In this document: one piece after another, positions 1 to 7,667 of the stretch | How positions within the stretch are numbered: the stretch's first letter is position 1 | How the letters are laid out: every line of letters starts with the position of its first letter | Origin: an uncultured Dorea sp. | GTDB lineage: Bacteria > Bacillota > Clostridia > Lachnospirales > Lachnospiraceae | Reading direction: 5' to 3' | DNA length: 16,222 nt | Assembly: GCA_910579335.1 (NCBI GenBank) | Contig: CAJTUQ010000064.1 | Span: forward strand, 1-16,222 | Translations under genes and position numbers: made by a program | The notes under the pieces: model-generated | What the model was told of the DNA's origin: nothing | The model's database searches: none | Seen by the model: only the letters and a program-made list of their open reading frames with translations

Positions 1-1158
1 TCGGCTATATGCGCCGCCTCTGCCCCGCCCGTTCCCGTTTGAGACAATAAAAGGACTCTGCCTGTATATAGGCTGCATATGCATCGGTTTCCAAATGGGT
101 CTTCCCTCCGCATTTATTGATGCTATTGCGTCAAGAATTTCATGCGGGCAGCTTTTCCCGTGTTCAGGAACATAAAGTACCTCCCGTTCGCTGCGGACCT
201 GCCTGCACATCGCATCCGAATCAATAATCATACAGCTCAGCCAGTAATTCGGCTCACACTCATCCATAACAGGATTCATTCTTACCGGAAGTCCTGACAA
301 GCCCTCTTTATATCTCTCATAGATTTTCTTTTTCTGCGCTATATGCTCGTTTAGATAAAGCATCTGCCCTCTGACTACGCCCGCAATTACATTGGACATT
401 CTGTAATTATATCCCAGTTCTTCATGCTGATACCAAACAGCCCTCTCTCTGGACTGGGTACTCCACTTTCTAATCCTCTTTGCATCCTCTTCGCTGTCAG
501 TCAAAAAACATCCGCCTGAACTCCCCGTAATTATCTTATTGCCGTTAAATGACAAGCATCCATAATCTCCGAAAGTTCCCGTCTGTCTCCCTTTATACAG
601 AGCGCCCATGCTCTCTGCCGCATCTTCTACAATAAAAGCTCCGTTACTTTCTGCAATCTCTTTGATTTCGTCAATTTTTCCAGGAATCCCGTACAAATGC
701 GCCAGAACAATCAATTTTACATCCGGGTATATCTCAAATGCCTTTTCTAATGCTTCCGGATCCATATTCCACGAGTCATATTCCGCATCCACAAACACCG
801 GCACTCCGCCTTCATATACAACAGGATTAACTGTAGCGTCAAAAGTCATATCTGAACAGAAAGCTTTATGCCCACAGATGGCTCCTTTTTTTACATCCGC
901 TTTCCCATATATCTTTTCTCCCGCAAGCCTGACAGCCAAATGAAGCGCTGCAGTACCCGATGAAAGGGCAACTGCATACCGGCGCCCAAGTTTTTCCGCT
1001 ATCATCCTCTCGACTTCATTAATATTCTTCCCGACAGTGCTCATCCAGTTCGATTCATACGCTTCTTCCACGTATTTCAGTTCATCTCCGTGCATCGTCG
1101 GCGAAGAAAGCCAGATTTTATTTTTAAATGGTTCAAAATTATTATTTTTCTTAAACAT
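1..1158 (-). CDS. DegT/DnrJ/EryC1/StrS-family sugar aminotransferase (EpsN/PglE-like), 3' end outside window
   Basis: The frame is open for 386 codons from ATG at 1158 to the window edge, so only the extreme C-terminus is missing. Seen: SGTAALHLA at about residues 67-75 (cofactor phosphate region), EDAAE with Asp179 (contacts the pyridine nitrogen in this family), SFNGNK with Lys208 as the expected PLP Schiff-base lysine, and KPMHMQP near residue 358, typical of EpsN/PglE/LegC-type enzymes. Family knowledge: these cytoplasmic enzymes transfer an amino group from glutamate to a 4-keto-6-deoxy UDP-sugar, the product of the dehydratase encoded just upstream (16-nt gap). The pair would therefore make a bacillosamine-like 4-amino sugar for the polysaccharide. 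The ribosome site (AGAAAG) is weak, suggesting translational coupling to capD. Exact substrate not determinable; other 4-keto sugars are possible. Confidence 0.88.
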   Translation of the reverse strand, partial: MFKKNNNFEPFKNKIWLSSPTMHGDELKYVEEAYESNWMSTVGKNINEVERMIAEKLGRRYAVALSSGTAALHLAVRLAGEKIYGKADVKKGAICGHKAFCSDMTFDATVNPVVYEGGVPVFVDAEYDSWNMDPEALEKAFEIYPDVKLIVLAHLYGIPGKIDEIKEIAESNGAFIVEDAAESMGALYKGRQTGTFGDYGCLSFNGNKIITGSSGGCFLTDSEEDAKRIRKWSTQSRERAVWYQHEELGYNYRMSNVIAGVVRGQMLYLNEHIAQKKKIYERYKEGLSGLPVRMNPVMDECEPNYWLSCMIIDSDAMCRQVRSEREVLYVPEHGKSCPHEILDAIASINAEGRPIWKPMHMQPIYRQSPFIVSNGNGRGRGGAYSR

Positions 1159-1174
1159 TTTATTCTTTCTGACG

Positions 1175-3352
1175 CTAAACCGCCGTCGCCTTCCTTTCCT
1201 GCACGAGCTGCTCCTGACTGCCAAGCACTTGAAATCCCGCTTTCTTCCTGCCGATGTTTCCTGCCGGATTGTCCCCTGTCGGATGGAAAGTAACTACCAT
1301 CTGCTCCACCATTTCTATAATCTGCTCGTCGTTATCATATCCGGCTCTTGACAGCTCCTCCAGCTGCCCTAAAAACCTCTCTGCATCAAACACGACCGGC
1401 TTGCCGATATGTATCAGCTCATTATCCGTTTTTTTCATGCCCTCTTCTTCCATAAGCTTCTCTTCATAAAGCTTTTCACCCGGACGCAGGCCGATATATT
1501 CAATTTTTATATCCGTATCCGGACGGTGTCCCGACAGCAGAATCAAATTCCTTGCCAGCGCATCAATTTTAACCGGCTCGCCCATGTCCAACACGAAGAT
1601 TTCTCCGCCCCATGCATATACCCCTGCCTGTAACACCAAGGAAACCGCCTCCGGAATCGTCATAAAATATCTTGTCATCTCCGGATCCGTGACGGTCACC
1701 GGACCGCCTTCTTCTATCTGCTTTTTAAACAGCGGTATCACAGAACCGTTGCTTCCAAGAACATTGCCGAAACGCACTGCAGCATATTGTGTCCCTGTCC
1801 GGCATTTATTTTTCACGGATTCGATCTTAATTTTTCCGTCCTCTCCCGGTCGCTTCCCGGACGCACTTCCTGCCCGCTCCAAGACATCTTCTCCGCCGAG
1901 AGCTTTCCCTCCGTGCATCTGCATTGCCGGAAGCAGCTCCATCCTCCCTTCTCTGCTGACCGCGTCCATACACTGAATAACCATCTCGCACAGACGTTTT
2001 GACGCACCCATGATATTCGTCGGATTCACCGCCTTATCGGTACTAATGAGCACAAATCTTTCTGCCTTGTACTTCATCGCCGCATATGCCGTCTTATAAG
2101 TGCCGAACACATTATTCTTAATAGCCTCGCACGGGCTGTCCTCCATAAGCGGAACATGCTTGTGCGCCGCCGCATGGTACACGATATGCGGCCGGTAGGT
2201 TTCAAAGACTTTATTGACTCTCCGACTGTCACGCACTGAGCCGATTAAAACAGACAATTTCAGCCTCTTCCCGTATTTTCTCGTTAACTCCTGCTGGATG
2301 TCATAGGCGTTGTTCTCATAGATATCAAAGATAATCAACTGTTCCGGCTCATGCTCCGCTATCTGCCTGCACAGTTCGGAACCAATGCTTCCCCCGCCCC
2401 CGGTTACTAAAATCCGCTTCCCCTTTACGTATCTGAATATCTCATCCATGTTGACCTTTATCGTATCCCGGCCAAGCAAATCCTCCACCGCAACCGGGCG
2501 CATCTTGTCAAGCAGCGCCCGTGTCTCAGCCTGCTGGTATATTCCTGACAGACTCTGCATCCTGCAGCCTGTCTCTTTGCAGATATTAAGTATCCGTCTT
2601 TTATCCTCCGCAGAAGCCGTAGGTATCGCAAAGAGAATTTGGTCTATCTGATATTTCCCGACCATGTCTATAATGCTGTCCCGCCCACCCACGACCGGAA
2701 CTCCGTCCATAAACCTGCCCCATTTATTATCATTGTCATCAATAACACATATCGGCGCCGCATTTGTCCCTGGGCTGTTTTTCAAGTCTCGTACAATCAT
2801 CTGTCCGGCGGCGCCTGCCCCGATAATCATGGCCCGACTGAATGTGCCTGAGGCCTTTTCTCGTCTGAAGCGCTCTAAAGTAATAAAACGGTATGAAAAA
2901 CGTACGACCGTCACCGCTCCGAACTGGAACACCGCACCAAGCACATAGTAGGATATCGGCATCCTCCTTACAAATAAAGTAATTCCTGTGATATGAAATA
3001 CCGTCGTAATTACAGAAGATATAAAAATTCTGTTCAGTTCGCTGAAGCTGGCAAATCTCCACAAACTATTGTAGAGGCGCAACGCATAAAAACAGCCAAT
3101 GGCAAATACGGTGTAAAACGGCACAAACTTTAAAAACGAATAAAAATATTTCTCCGGAATCTGGGAAAAGCGGAAATCAAACCGGAGCCACAGACCTAAA
3201 AAATAGGAAAAATTCACCATAAAGACATCATAAAAAGCCAGATAAAATGCTATAATTTCCCAATGCTTAAAACGTCTGTTTTTTGGGGAAATACGCTTTC
3301 CAGCGCTTATTTCTTTTAACCCACACGCACGATCGTCCTTCCTGTGCTCCAT
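1175..3352 (-). CDS. capD: Membrane-anchored NDP-sugar 4,6-dehydratase/epimerase (CapD/PglF/EpsC type) with an extra internal segment
   Basis: A 725-residue polysaccharide biosynthesis protein. Residues 30-155 hold about four hydrophobic helices. A first Rossmann-like domain follows (MIIGAGAAG near 175-183), then the catalytic short-chain dehydrogenase domain with TGGGGSIGSE (317-326), YHAAAHKHVPLMED (392-405), STDKAVNPTN (437-446) and MGASKR (448-453). Met replaces the usual catalytic Tyr of YxxxK, as in PglF/FlaA1/CapD relatives. Family role: NAD(P)-dependent removal of water from UDP-GlcNAc or a similar sugar to give a 4-keto-6-deoxy sugar, used by the neighbouring aminotransferase. The AGGAGG at 3361-3366 fits the start at 3352. 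Odd: about 50 extra residues (468-521) sit between the SKRLCEMVIQ helix and the AVRFGNVLGSNGS strand, making the protein longer than the roughly 600-650 usual for the family. Confidence 0.93.
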   Translation of the reverse strand: MEHRKDDRACGLKEISAGKRISPKNRRFKHWEIIAFYLAFYDVFMVNFSYFLGLWLRFDFRFSQIPEKYFYSFLKFVPFYTVFAIGCFYALRLYNSLWRFASFSELNRIFISSVITTVFHITGITLFVRRMPISYYVLGAVFQFGAVTVVRFSYRFITLERFRREKASGTFSRAMIIGAGAAGQMIVRDLKNSPGTNAAPICVIDDNDNKWGRFMDGVPVVGGRDSIIDMVGKYQIDQILFAIPTASAEDKRRILNICKETGCRMQSLSGIYQQAETRALLDKMRPVAVEDLLGRDTIKVNMDEIFRYVKGKRILVTGGGGSIGSELCRQIAEHEPEQLIIFDIYENNAYDIQQELTRKYGKRLKLSVLIGSVRDSRRVNKVFETYRPHIVYHAAAHKHVPLMEDSPCEAIKNNVFGTYKTAYAAMKYKAERFVLISTDKAVNPTNIMGASKRLCEMVIQCMDAVSREGRMELLPAMQMHGGKALGGEDVLERAGSASGKRPGEDGKIKIESVKNKCRTGTQYAAVRFGNVLGSNGSVIPLFKKQIEEGGPVTVTDPEMTRYFMTIPEAVSLVLQAGVYAWGGEIFVLDMGEPVKIDALARNLILLSGHRPDTDIKIEYIGLRPGEKLYEEKLMEEEGMKKTDNELIHIGKPVVFDAERFLGQLEELSRAGYDNDEQIIEMVEQMVVTFHPTGDNPAGNIGRKKAGFQVLGSQEQLVQERKATAV

Positions 3353-3527
3353 AAATTTTCCCTCCTTCCATCCGAAATCCCGCCCCCGCTAACCACAATG
3401 CCCAGATGTTTTTCCGTTCAAAAAAGGGCACCGGCTCATTAAAAGTTCAACAAAATACACTTCCATCCGTTGTTTCATAGTTATTTCCCGCGCGTATTTT
3501 ATTCAGCTTTTAATTTTCATAGAAACA

Positions 3528-3563
3528 GGGCTGCAAAAGAAAACACCGCCTCCTATGCAGCCC
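3528..3563 (-). terminator. Hairpin after the LRR gene, weak terminator or attenuator
   Basis: GGGCTGCA (3556-3563 read on minus) pairs perfectly with TGCAGCCC (3528-3535): eight pairs and a 20-nt loop, starting 26 nt past the LRR stop. The following minus-strand bases TGTTTCT are only a poor U-tract, so read-through into capD is likely. Partial termination between the regulatory genes and the sugar-synthesis genes is an inference. Confidence 0.45.
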
Positions 3564-3589
3564 CGCTTTGCTCTAGAATCGTTCCATCA

Positions 3590-4174
3590 TTATTTATATG
3601 ATTTCACTGTTCTCTTGATCGTGCCTTTAAAGCCTGCTTTTCTAAGAGCCTTTACGAGCGCCTTATAATCTTTCTTTGACATCTTCTTGTTAACCTTAAT
3701 AGTCATCTTTGACGTCTTAATGCCCTTAAACGCTTTCTTATTCACTTTGACTTTACCGGTACTTCTCAATACAACGGTCTTTACCTTCTTAGCGTCGCTG
3801 AATGCATTTGCCTTGACATATTTGATTGTAGTTGGAAGAGTAACTGTCTCTGCCTTCTTGCAATCGGAAAATGCTTTTGCGCCAACAGTCGTAACTGTAT
3901 ACTTCACGCCGTTCACTTCTACTTTGGAGCTGACGCGGACATCCTTTTTATTGGTCTTTTCAACCTTCGTAAGAATTGCCCTGCCGCTTGAAGTCGTAGT
4001 CATCTTTGACGTAATACCGCTTGAATCCTTTACAGTTACTCCTTTAGCTGTCTCCGGCTGCGGAGCTACCGTAGCACTTGGTGTTGCCGCTGAAGCTGTA
4101 ACCGGCGCTGCCGCCGAAAATGCCAGAGCTGCGATTATCGCACACGCTAATCCCTTTTTAATATTACGAATCAT
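3590..4174 (-). CDS. Small secreted leucine-rich-repeat (BspA/LRR_5-like) protein
   Basis: A 194-residue protein with a clear signal peptide: MIRNIKK, a hydrophobic core to about residue 24, and a likely cut after the TASA at about 26-29. After a Thr/Ser/Pro-rich linker come LRR_5-like units: YTVTTVGAKAFSDC (92-105), IKYVKANAFSDAKKV (117-131) and VKVNKKAFKGI (142-152), each with the AF-phrase and a strand. The last 40 residues are very Lys/Arg-rich (MSKKDYKALVKALRKAG). AGGAGG at 4185-4190 precedes the start by 10 nt. No anchor motif (LPXTG, SLH, TM) is seen, so it is probably released or held by charge. It lies in the polysaccharide operon between cpsD and capD, where LRR proteins are not standard, so a role in binding the anionic wall or polymer is only a guess. 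Confidence 0.82.
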   Translation of the reverse strand: MIRNIKKGLACAIIAALAFSAAAPVTASAATPSATVAPQPETAKGVTVKDSSGITSKMTTTSSGRAILTKVEKTNKKDVRVSSKVEVNGVKYTVTTVGAKAFSDCKKAETVTLPTTIKYVKANAFSDAKKVKTVVLRSTGKVKVNKKAFKGIKTSKMTIKVNKKMSKKDYKALVKALRKAGFKGTIKRTVKSYK

Positions 4175-4223
4175 CTCTCATTTCCCTCCTTTCTCCTATC
4201 CGGATTGATTTTATTGAGAACCA

Positions 4224-4242
4224 GGCAGGACTTTGACCCGCC
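4224..4242 (-). other. Small RNA hairpin between cpsD and the LRR gene
   Basis: In the 90-nt gap, minus-strand GGCGGG (4237-4242) can pair with CCTGCC (4224-4229) across a 7-nt loop. One pair is G-U, so the stem forms better in minus-strand RNA than in plus-strand RNA. No U-tract follows. It may be a processing or mRNA-stability element or chance. Confidence 0.2.
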
Positions 4243-4264
4243 GGAGAACTCACCCTTTCTTTGT

Positions 4265-4990
4265 CTACTTGCCATAATAGTAGTCGCTTCCGTAATAATG
4301 GCCGCCATAATAGCTGCCGCCGTATTTTTTATAATAATATCCGCTGCCAGCTCCCTGCACACGATTTAACACGATGCCAAGAAGCGGGCATCCTGCTCTC
4401 TCAAGCTGAAGGAGCGAGTGCTTCACCATCGCTTTCGGCGTTTCCCCGCCCCTCACGACCAATATCGCCCCGTCGCAGAGATTCCCAATCCTCTCTCCGT
4501 CAGACACAAGGTTTAAAGGCGGAGAGTCAAGCAGCACATACCGGTACTTCTCACCCATGTACTCAAGCATTTCCTCAAAACGTCTGCTCTCTAAAAGCAT
4601 AGACGGATTCACTACATTGTCCGTATTTGGCATAATGTCCCCGTGCTCTATCTCCGTATGGCATACGGCCTGCTCAATCTCTAACGGATGGGACAGATAA
4701 TAGGATGTTCCCTTGATTTCCTCTTTGCCCTCCGCAACAACTCCATATTTTTCCGCCATAATAGATTTTCTCAAATCCAGGTCCACCAGTATGGACGGCG
4801 TCCCCGCCTGGGCCATCTGCCGCCAAAGCTGCATGGCGACAAAGCTTTTTCCCTCATTAGGCATCGTACTGACTACCATAATTTTTTTGATATCATTGCC
4901 TAAAAAATTAATATTGATTCTGAGCCGGTTTACTGCCTCCTCCACAGCATAAGGAAGCTCCGGGAAATTTTTCATTGTAATTTTACTCAT
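4265..4990 (-). CDS. cpsD: Tyrosine-protein kinase CpsD/CapB/YwqD family (BY-kinase)
   Basis: A 241-residue cytoplasmic kinase. Walker A STMPNEGKSF (41-50), Walker A' ILVDLDLRK (67-75) and Walker B YVLLDSPPL (151-159) are in the BY-kinase order. The C-terminal tail from residue 218 has 11 tyrosines in YY/YYY groups separated by Gly, the autophosphorylation cluster. Family knowledge: Firmicutes CpsD lacks its own membrane part, is activated by the cytosolic tail of CpsC and is dephosphorylated by CpsB; cycling of tail phosphorylation sets polymer length and export. It starts 3 nt after the cpsC stop, with its ribosome site (AAGAGG) inside the cpsC end, so the two are translationally coupled. 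Confidence 0.95.
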   Translation of the reverse strand: MSKITMKNFPELPYAVEEAVNRLRININFLGNDIKKIMVVSTMPNEGKSFVAMQLWRQMAQAGTPSILVDLDLRKSIMAEKYGVVAEGKEEIKGTSYYLSHPLEIEQAVCHTEIEHGDIMPNTDNVVNPSMLLESRRFEEMLEYMGEKYRYVLLDSPPLNLVSDGERIGNLCDGAILVVRGGETPKAMVKHSLLQLERAGCPLLGIVLNRVQGAGSGYYYKKYGGSYYGGHYYGSDYYYGK

Positions 4991-4993
4991 ATG

Positions 4994-5827
4994 TTACCTC
5001 TTTTTGTTCCCTCGGTTTTTTTCTTCTTTCGCTTTCCTTTTGAAGCCGGCCTTTATCATCAGCCGTTTAAATCTGCTGTTTTTCCGTATATGTTTTTCAT
5101 TTTTTTCCGACAGTTCCCCGATATCACTCTCCGGTATGACTGTCAGCGGCATAATTCCGAATGCAGATTCCACATCTTCAGCTGATTTGAAAGTATCGTC
5201 CGTCATATAATGAAAGGTCAGCACCGCCATCACTGACAGCATGAAAATCAATGCTCCCGCCATGATATTAAGCACATAGCTCGGTGAACTTGGTTCCTCC
5301 GGCAGTATAGCGTATTCTGCAATATTCGGCGTCGATGTATCCATAAGCTCCGGCAGCTTGGATACAGACTGGTCGGCCAGTTCGTTTGCAATATCCTTTG
5401 CTTCCTTTGGATCTGCACTCTCTACTGTCACCTGCAGGATACGGGTATCATTTACCGTTGATATATCCACCATGTCAAGGAGCTCGTCATATTCATACGC
5501 AAGCTTTAAATTCTCGATTGTCTCTTCAAATACCGGCCGGGTCTTCAATAGCTCCGCATAATCACTGGACAGTGAATCCCCGATATTTAAATCCGTCAAA
5601 TTCACAATGGAATCACTGGATGCAGATACCATATATATTTTGGACCATGCCTCATATTTGGGCGTAATGCAAAAATACGTAATAAGCCCCATCGCCGTCG
5701 CCCCAATCAGAAAGGCTGAAATAATCCACACAAGTTTGCTGCGGAAATAATACATCAGCTCAATGAGGTCCATTTCCATCTCATCTCCCTGTTCTCTCAT
5801 CTGTATTGTCTCTGTCTGTTCCTGCAT
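4994..5827 (-). CDS. cpsC: Polysaccharide chain-length determinant / BY-kinase activator (Wzz/CpsC/YwqC family)
   Basis: A 277-residue membrane protein with the Wzz plan: a cytosolic start containing MDLIELMYYFRSK (19-31), TM1 about 33-54, an extracellular domain about 55-183, a Pro/Ser-rich PEEPSSPS just before TM2 (about 184-207), then a cytosolic tail ending in a Lys/Arg-rich stretch (249-277). Family role: oligomeric scaffold that sets polymer modal length and presents the activating tail to the kinase encoded directly downstream. The start at 5827 is the longest; Met10, Met17 or Met19 are possible alternatives because an AGGGAG lies before Met17. It sits 20 nt after the LCP gene in the same operon. 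Confidence 0.92.
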   Translation of the reverse strand: MQEQTETIQMREQGDEMEMDLIELMYYFRSKLVWIISAFLIGATAMGLITYFCITPKYEAWSKIYMVSASSDSIVNLTDLNIGDSLSSDYAELLKTRPVFEETIENLKLAYEYDELLDMVDISTVNDTRILQVTVESADPKEAKDIANELADQSVSKLPELMDTSTPNIAEYAILPEEPSSPSYVLNIMAGALIFMLSVMAVLTFHYMTDDTFKSAEDVESAFGIMPLTVIPESDIGELSEKNEKHIRKNSRFKRLMIKAGFKRKAKEEKNRGNKKR

Positions 5828-5847
5828 TTCCCTTTGTCCTTTCCCTG

Positions 5848-6942
5848 TTATTCCCCTGACTCCTTTGCCGTCTTAACATCTTTCGTATTTTCCGTTTTCT
5901 CCAAATGGTACAGCTTCTTCATGGTTTCTATCAAAGACTCCTGATCCGGATGGAACTCCACATGGTCAAGCCCGTCGCCCAGCCGCTGTCCTATCCTCGT
6001 CTTTCCCTCAAACTTGAAAATCCCTCTACTCTCTCCGTCCGCCATCCGACTTATGATTCGGGAGACATCCCTTCCCTTTGTATCGGTAACGGCCTTATCT
6101 TCCAGCTGCTCATAAAGTAAATTTAAAAACTTTGGGTTCTGCCTAAATGTATCATGCACTTTATTAAAAAGTGCCTCCATATACTGTTTCTGGCGCTCCA
6201 TGCGCTGTACATTAGTCTCATCCCCGACATGATACCGGCCGCATACATAGGTATACGCCTGTTTATCATTCAAAAGGACGATTTCTCCTTCCCTGAGGCT
6301 TGGCTCAGATTTGGAAAAATCTCCCATTATTTTCACTTCCACTCCTCCCACCGCATGATTAAGTTCCGGTACATCCTCCATACTCAGGCTGTAATATCCG
6401 TCGATATCAACGCCTCCCAAAAGCTTTGACACTGCTTCAACTGTATTTTCACAGCTCTGCTGCGGACTGCCTCCATACCAGTGCGCCGTACAGATCTGCA
6501 GGTTTGCACTTGCCGCACCGCTTCCGTCTGTCTGAAGCATTGTCACCTCCGCTATCGTATCCCGGTTTATCTGAAGGAAAGCATACGTCTTATCTGTCTT
6601 GTCCAGTATGGCAAGCAGCAGATAATCCGCCATGCTGCCCCGGTAGTCTTTCCCCTGCGCATCCTCCTGTCCGCTGGCATCCGTCCCGATAAACAGCCAT
6701 GTCTCTATCCTATGGTTATATGTATAGACATTCCCGTCAAGCTCCACGATCCTTTCCGTATCTGCCATAACCTTCGGCTCTTCTGCCGGCTCTTCTTTCC
6801 GAACCGCATCCTTTTGTCTTACAAACATCTTCTCCGCTCTTTGGAGCAGGAATCCGCACATACTCAATATGCCGAATATCCCTATAATAAGTAAAACAAT
6901 CTTTACCTGTCTTTTATTTCTTCTCTGTGAACAATTCTGCAT
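5848..6942 (-). CDS. LytR-CpsA-Psr (LCP) family protein, membrane-anchored
   Basis: 364 residues: a basic N-terminus, one membrane helix (about 14-34), a charged linker, then the LCP domain (about 80-265). Recognisable landmarks are WLFIGTDA (82-89), a diverged RGSMADYLLLAI (101-112) where most members have R-x-D-x-x-x, INRDT (125-129) and NVQRMERQKQYM (244-255) with the Arg and Gln residues that bind the polyprenyl pyrophosphate head group. Family role: outside the cell, LCP enzymes transfer lipid-linked glycopolymers to peptidoglycan, so this one probably anchors the polymer made by the operon. The start overlaps the cpsB 3' end by 29 nt; the only upstream in-frame codons lead at once to a stop, and GGAGG lies 14 nt away, which suggests coupling. 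The divergent motif leaves substrate and activity unproven. Confidence 0.88.
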   Translation of the reverse strand: MQNCSQRRNKRQVKIVLLIIGIFGILSMCGFLLQRAEKMFVRQKDAVRKEEPAEEPKVMADTERIVELDGNVYTYNHRIETWLFIGTDASGQEDAQGKDYRGSMADYLLLAILDKTDKTYAFLQINRDTIAEVTMLQTDGSGAASANLQICTAHWYGGSPQQSCENTVEAVSKLLGGVDIDGYYSLSMEDVPELNHAVGGVEVKIMGDFSKSEPSLREGEIVLLNDKQAYTYVCGRYHVGDETNVQRMERQKQYMEALFNKVHDTFRQNPKFLNLLYEQLEDKAVTDTKGRDVSRIISRMADGESRGIFKFEGKTRIGQRLGDGLDHVEFHPDQESLIETMKKLYHLEKTENTKDVKTAKESGE

Positions 6943-7636
6943 GTTCCCACATCAATCCTCCCCGCCTGTCTATTTCCTCCAGCATGCCGACTCCAAGCTT
7001 TTTTTCTATTACAACCCGTCCGGACTTCAGATTCGACGGCCTGTTCTGCGGATGATGACAGTCACTTCCAAGCAGCACTTGATGCCCCGCCTTCATAAAT
7101 TTAATTCCAAAGCTCCTTTTTCCATGTCGTAAAAAGCTTCCCGCATTTATCTGCGCATACACCGGAAGCTCAAACATGCTTTCCCAAATCCGTCTATCCT
7201 TTTGAAATTCATAATACCGTTCCACGTGAGCCAACATAACCGTCAGTTCTTGCTTTTCAACAATCTCCTCTACATCCCTATACATACCGCTTGTCCACTG
7301 CGCAAAAGGAAGCTCTAACAACAGAAGTCTGCCTTCCATGCATAGTTTTGGAAGTAAGTCCGCTTTTCCAATGCCTGGAAAATAATACACCTCTGCAGCG
7401 GCCTTGATTTCGGGTATCCACTCTTCATTCTCGGAAAGTTTTTGTACGATTTCCAAGCTCTCTTTTCTCTTTCTCAAAAAATGCCCTGCCGAATCTCTGT
7501 CCGCATAAAAATGGGGAGTTGCCAATATCTGGTGAATCCCCTGCCTATGCGCCTGACGCAATAATTCTTTTGTCTGTCCTATATCCCGGCTGCCGTCATC
7601 AATTCCCGGCAGAATATGCGTATGGAAATCTATCAT
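6914..7636 (-). CDS. cpsB: Tyrosine-protein phosphatase CpsB/YwqE family (PHP domain)
   Basis: 240 residues from ATG 7636. PHP metal-binding motifs: DFHTHILPGIDDG (3-15), LATPHF (39-43 region, His42), AAAEVYY (Glu82), AHVERY (His137) and GSDCHH (190-195). Family role: Mn-dependent phosphatase removing phosphate from the CpsD tyrosine tail. I chose 7636 over the in-frame ATG at 7669 because AGGAGC (7643-7648) precedes it by 7 nt, because MIDFHTH is the usual family start, and because the ATG at 7669 is formed by the last bases of a likely -10 box. First gene of the operon; its 3' end overlaps the LCP gene. Confidence 0.93.
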   Translation of the reverse strand: MIDFHTHILPGIDDGSRDIGQTKELLRQAHRQGIHQILATPHFYADRDSAGHFLRKRKESLEIVQKLSENEEWIPEIKAAAEVYYFPGIGKADLLPKLCMEGRLLLLELPFAQWTSGMYRDVEEIVEKQELTVMLAHVERYYEFQKDRRIWESMFELPVYAQINAGSFLRHGKRSFGIKFMKAGHQVLLGSDCHHPQNRPSNLKSGRVVIEKKLGVGMLEEIDRRGGLMWEHAELFTEKK

Positions 7637-7642
7637 CAATCT

Positions 7643-7648
7643 GCTCCT
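7643..7648 (-). promoter_or_regulatory. Ribosome binding site deciding the cpsB start
   Basis: AGGAGC on minus, 7 nt before ATG 7636. The alternative ATG at 7669 is preceded only by TATA and the G-run. This supports the shorter CpsB. Confidence 0.75.
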
Positions 7649-7667
7649 ATGCATTTTATGCAAATTC

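Noticed and set aside
3389..3478. 29-codon minus ORF before capD as a leader peptide gene
   Set aside because: No adequate ribosome site, no codon run suggesting attenuation, no recognised similarity; kept only as part of the gap observation.
3687..4208. 173-codon plus-strand ORF opposite the LRR gene
   Set aside because: Antisense to a gene with signal peptide, LRR motifs and strong ribosome site; its Thr/Leu/Val-rich make-up is what the complement of Lys-rich coding DNA gives.
6914..6942. Frameshift between cpsB and the LCP gene
   Set aside because: Both proteins are complete with family-typical ends and starts; the overlap is real and not a broken fusion.
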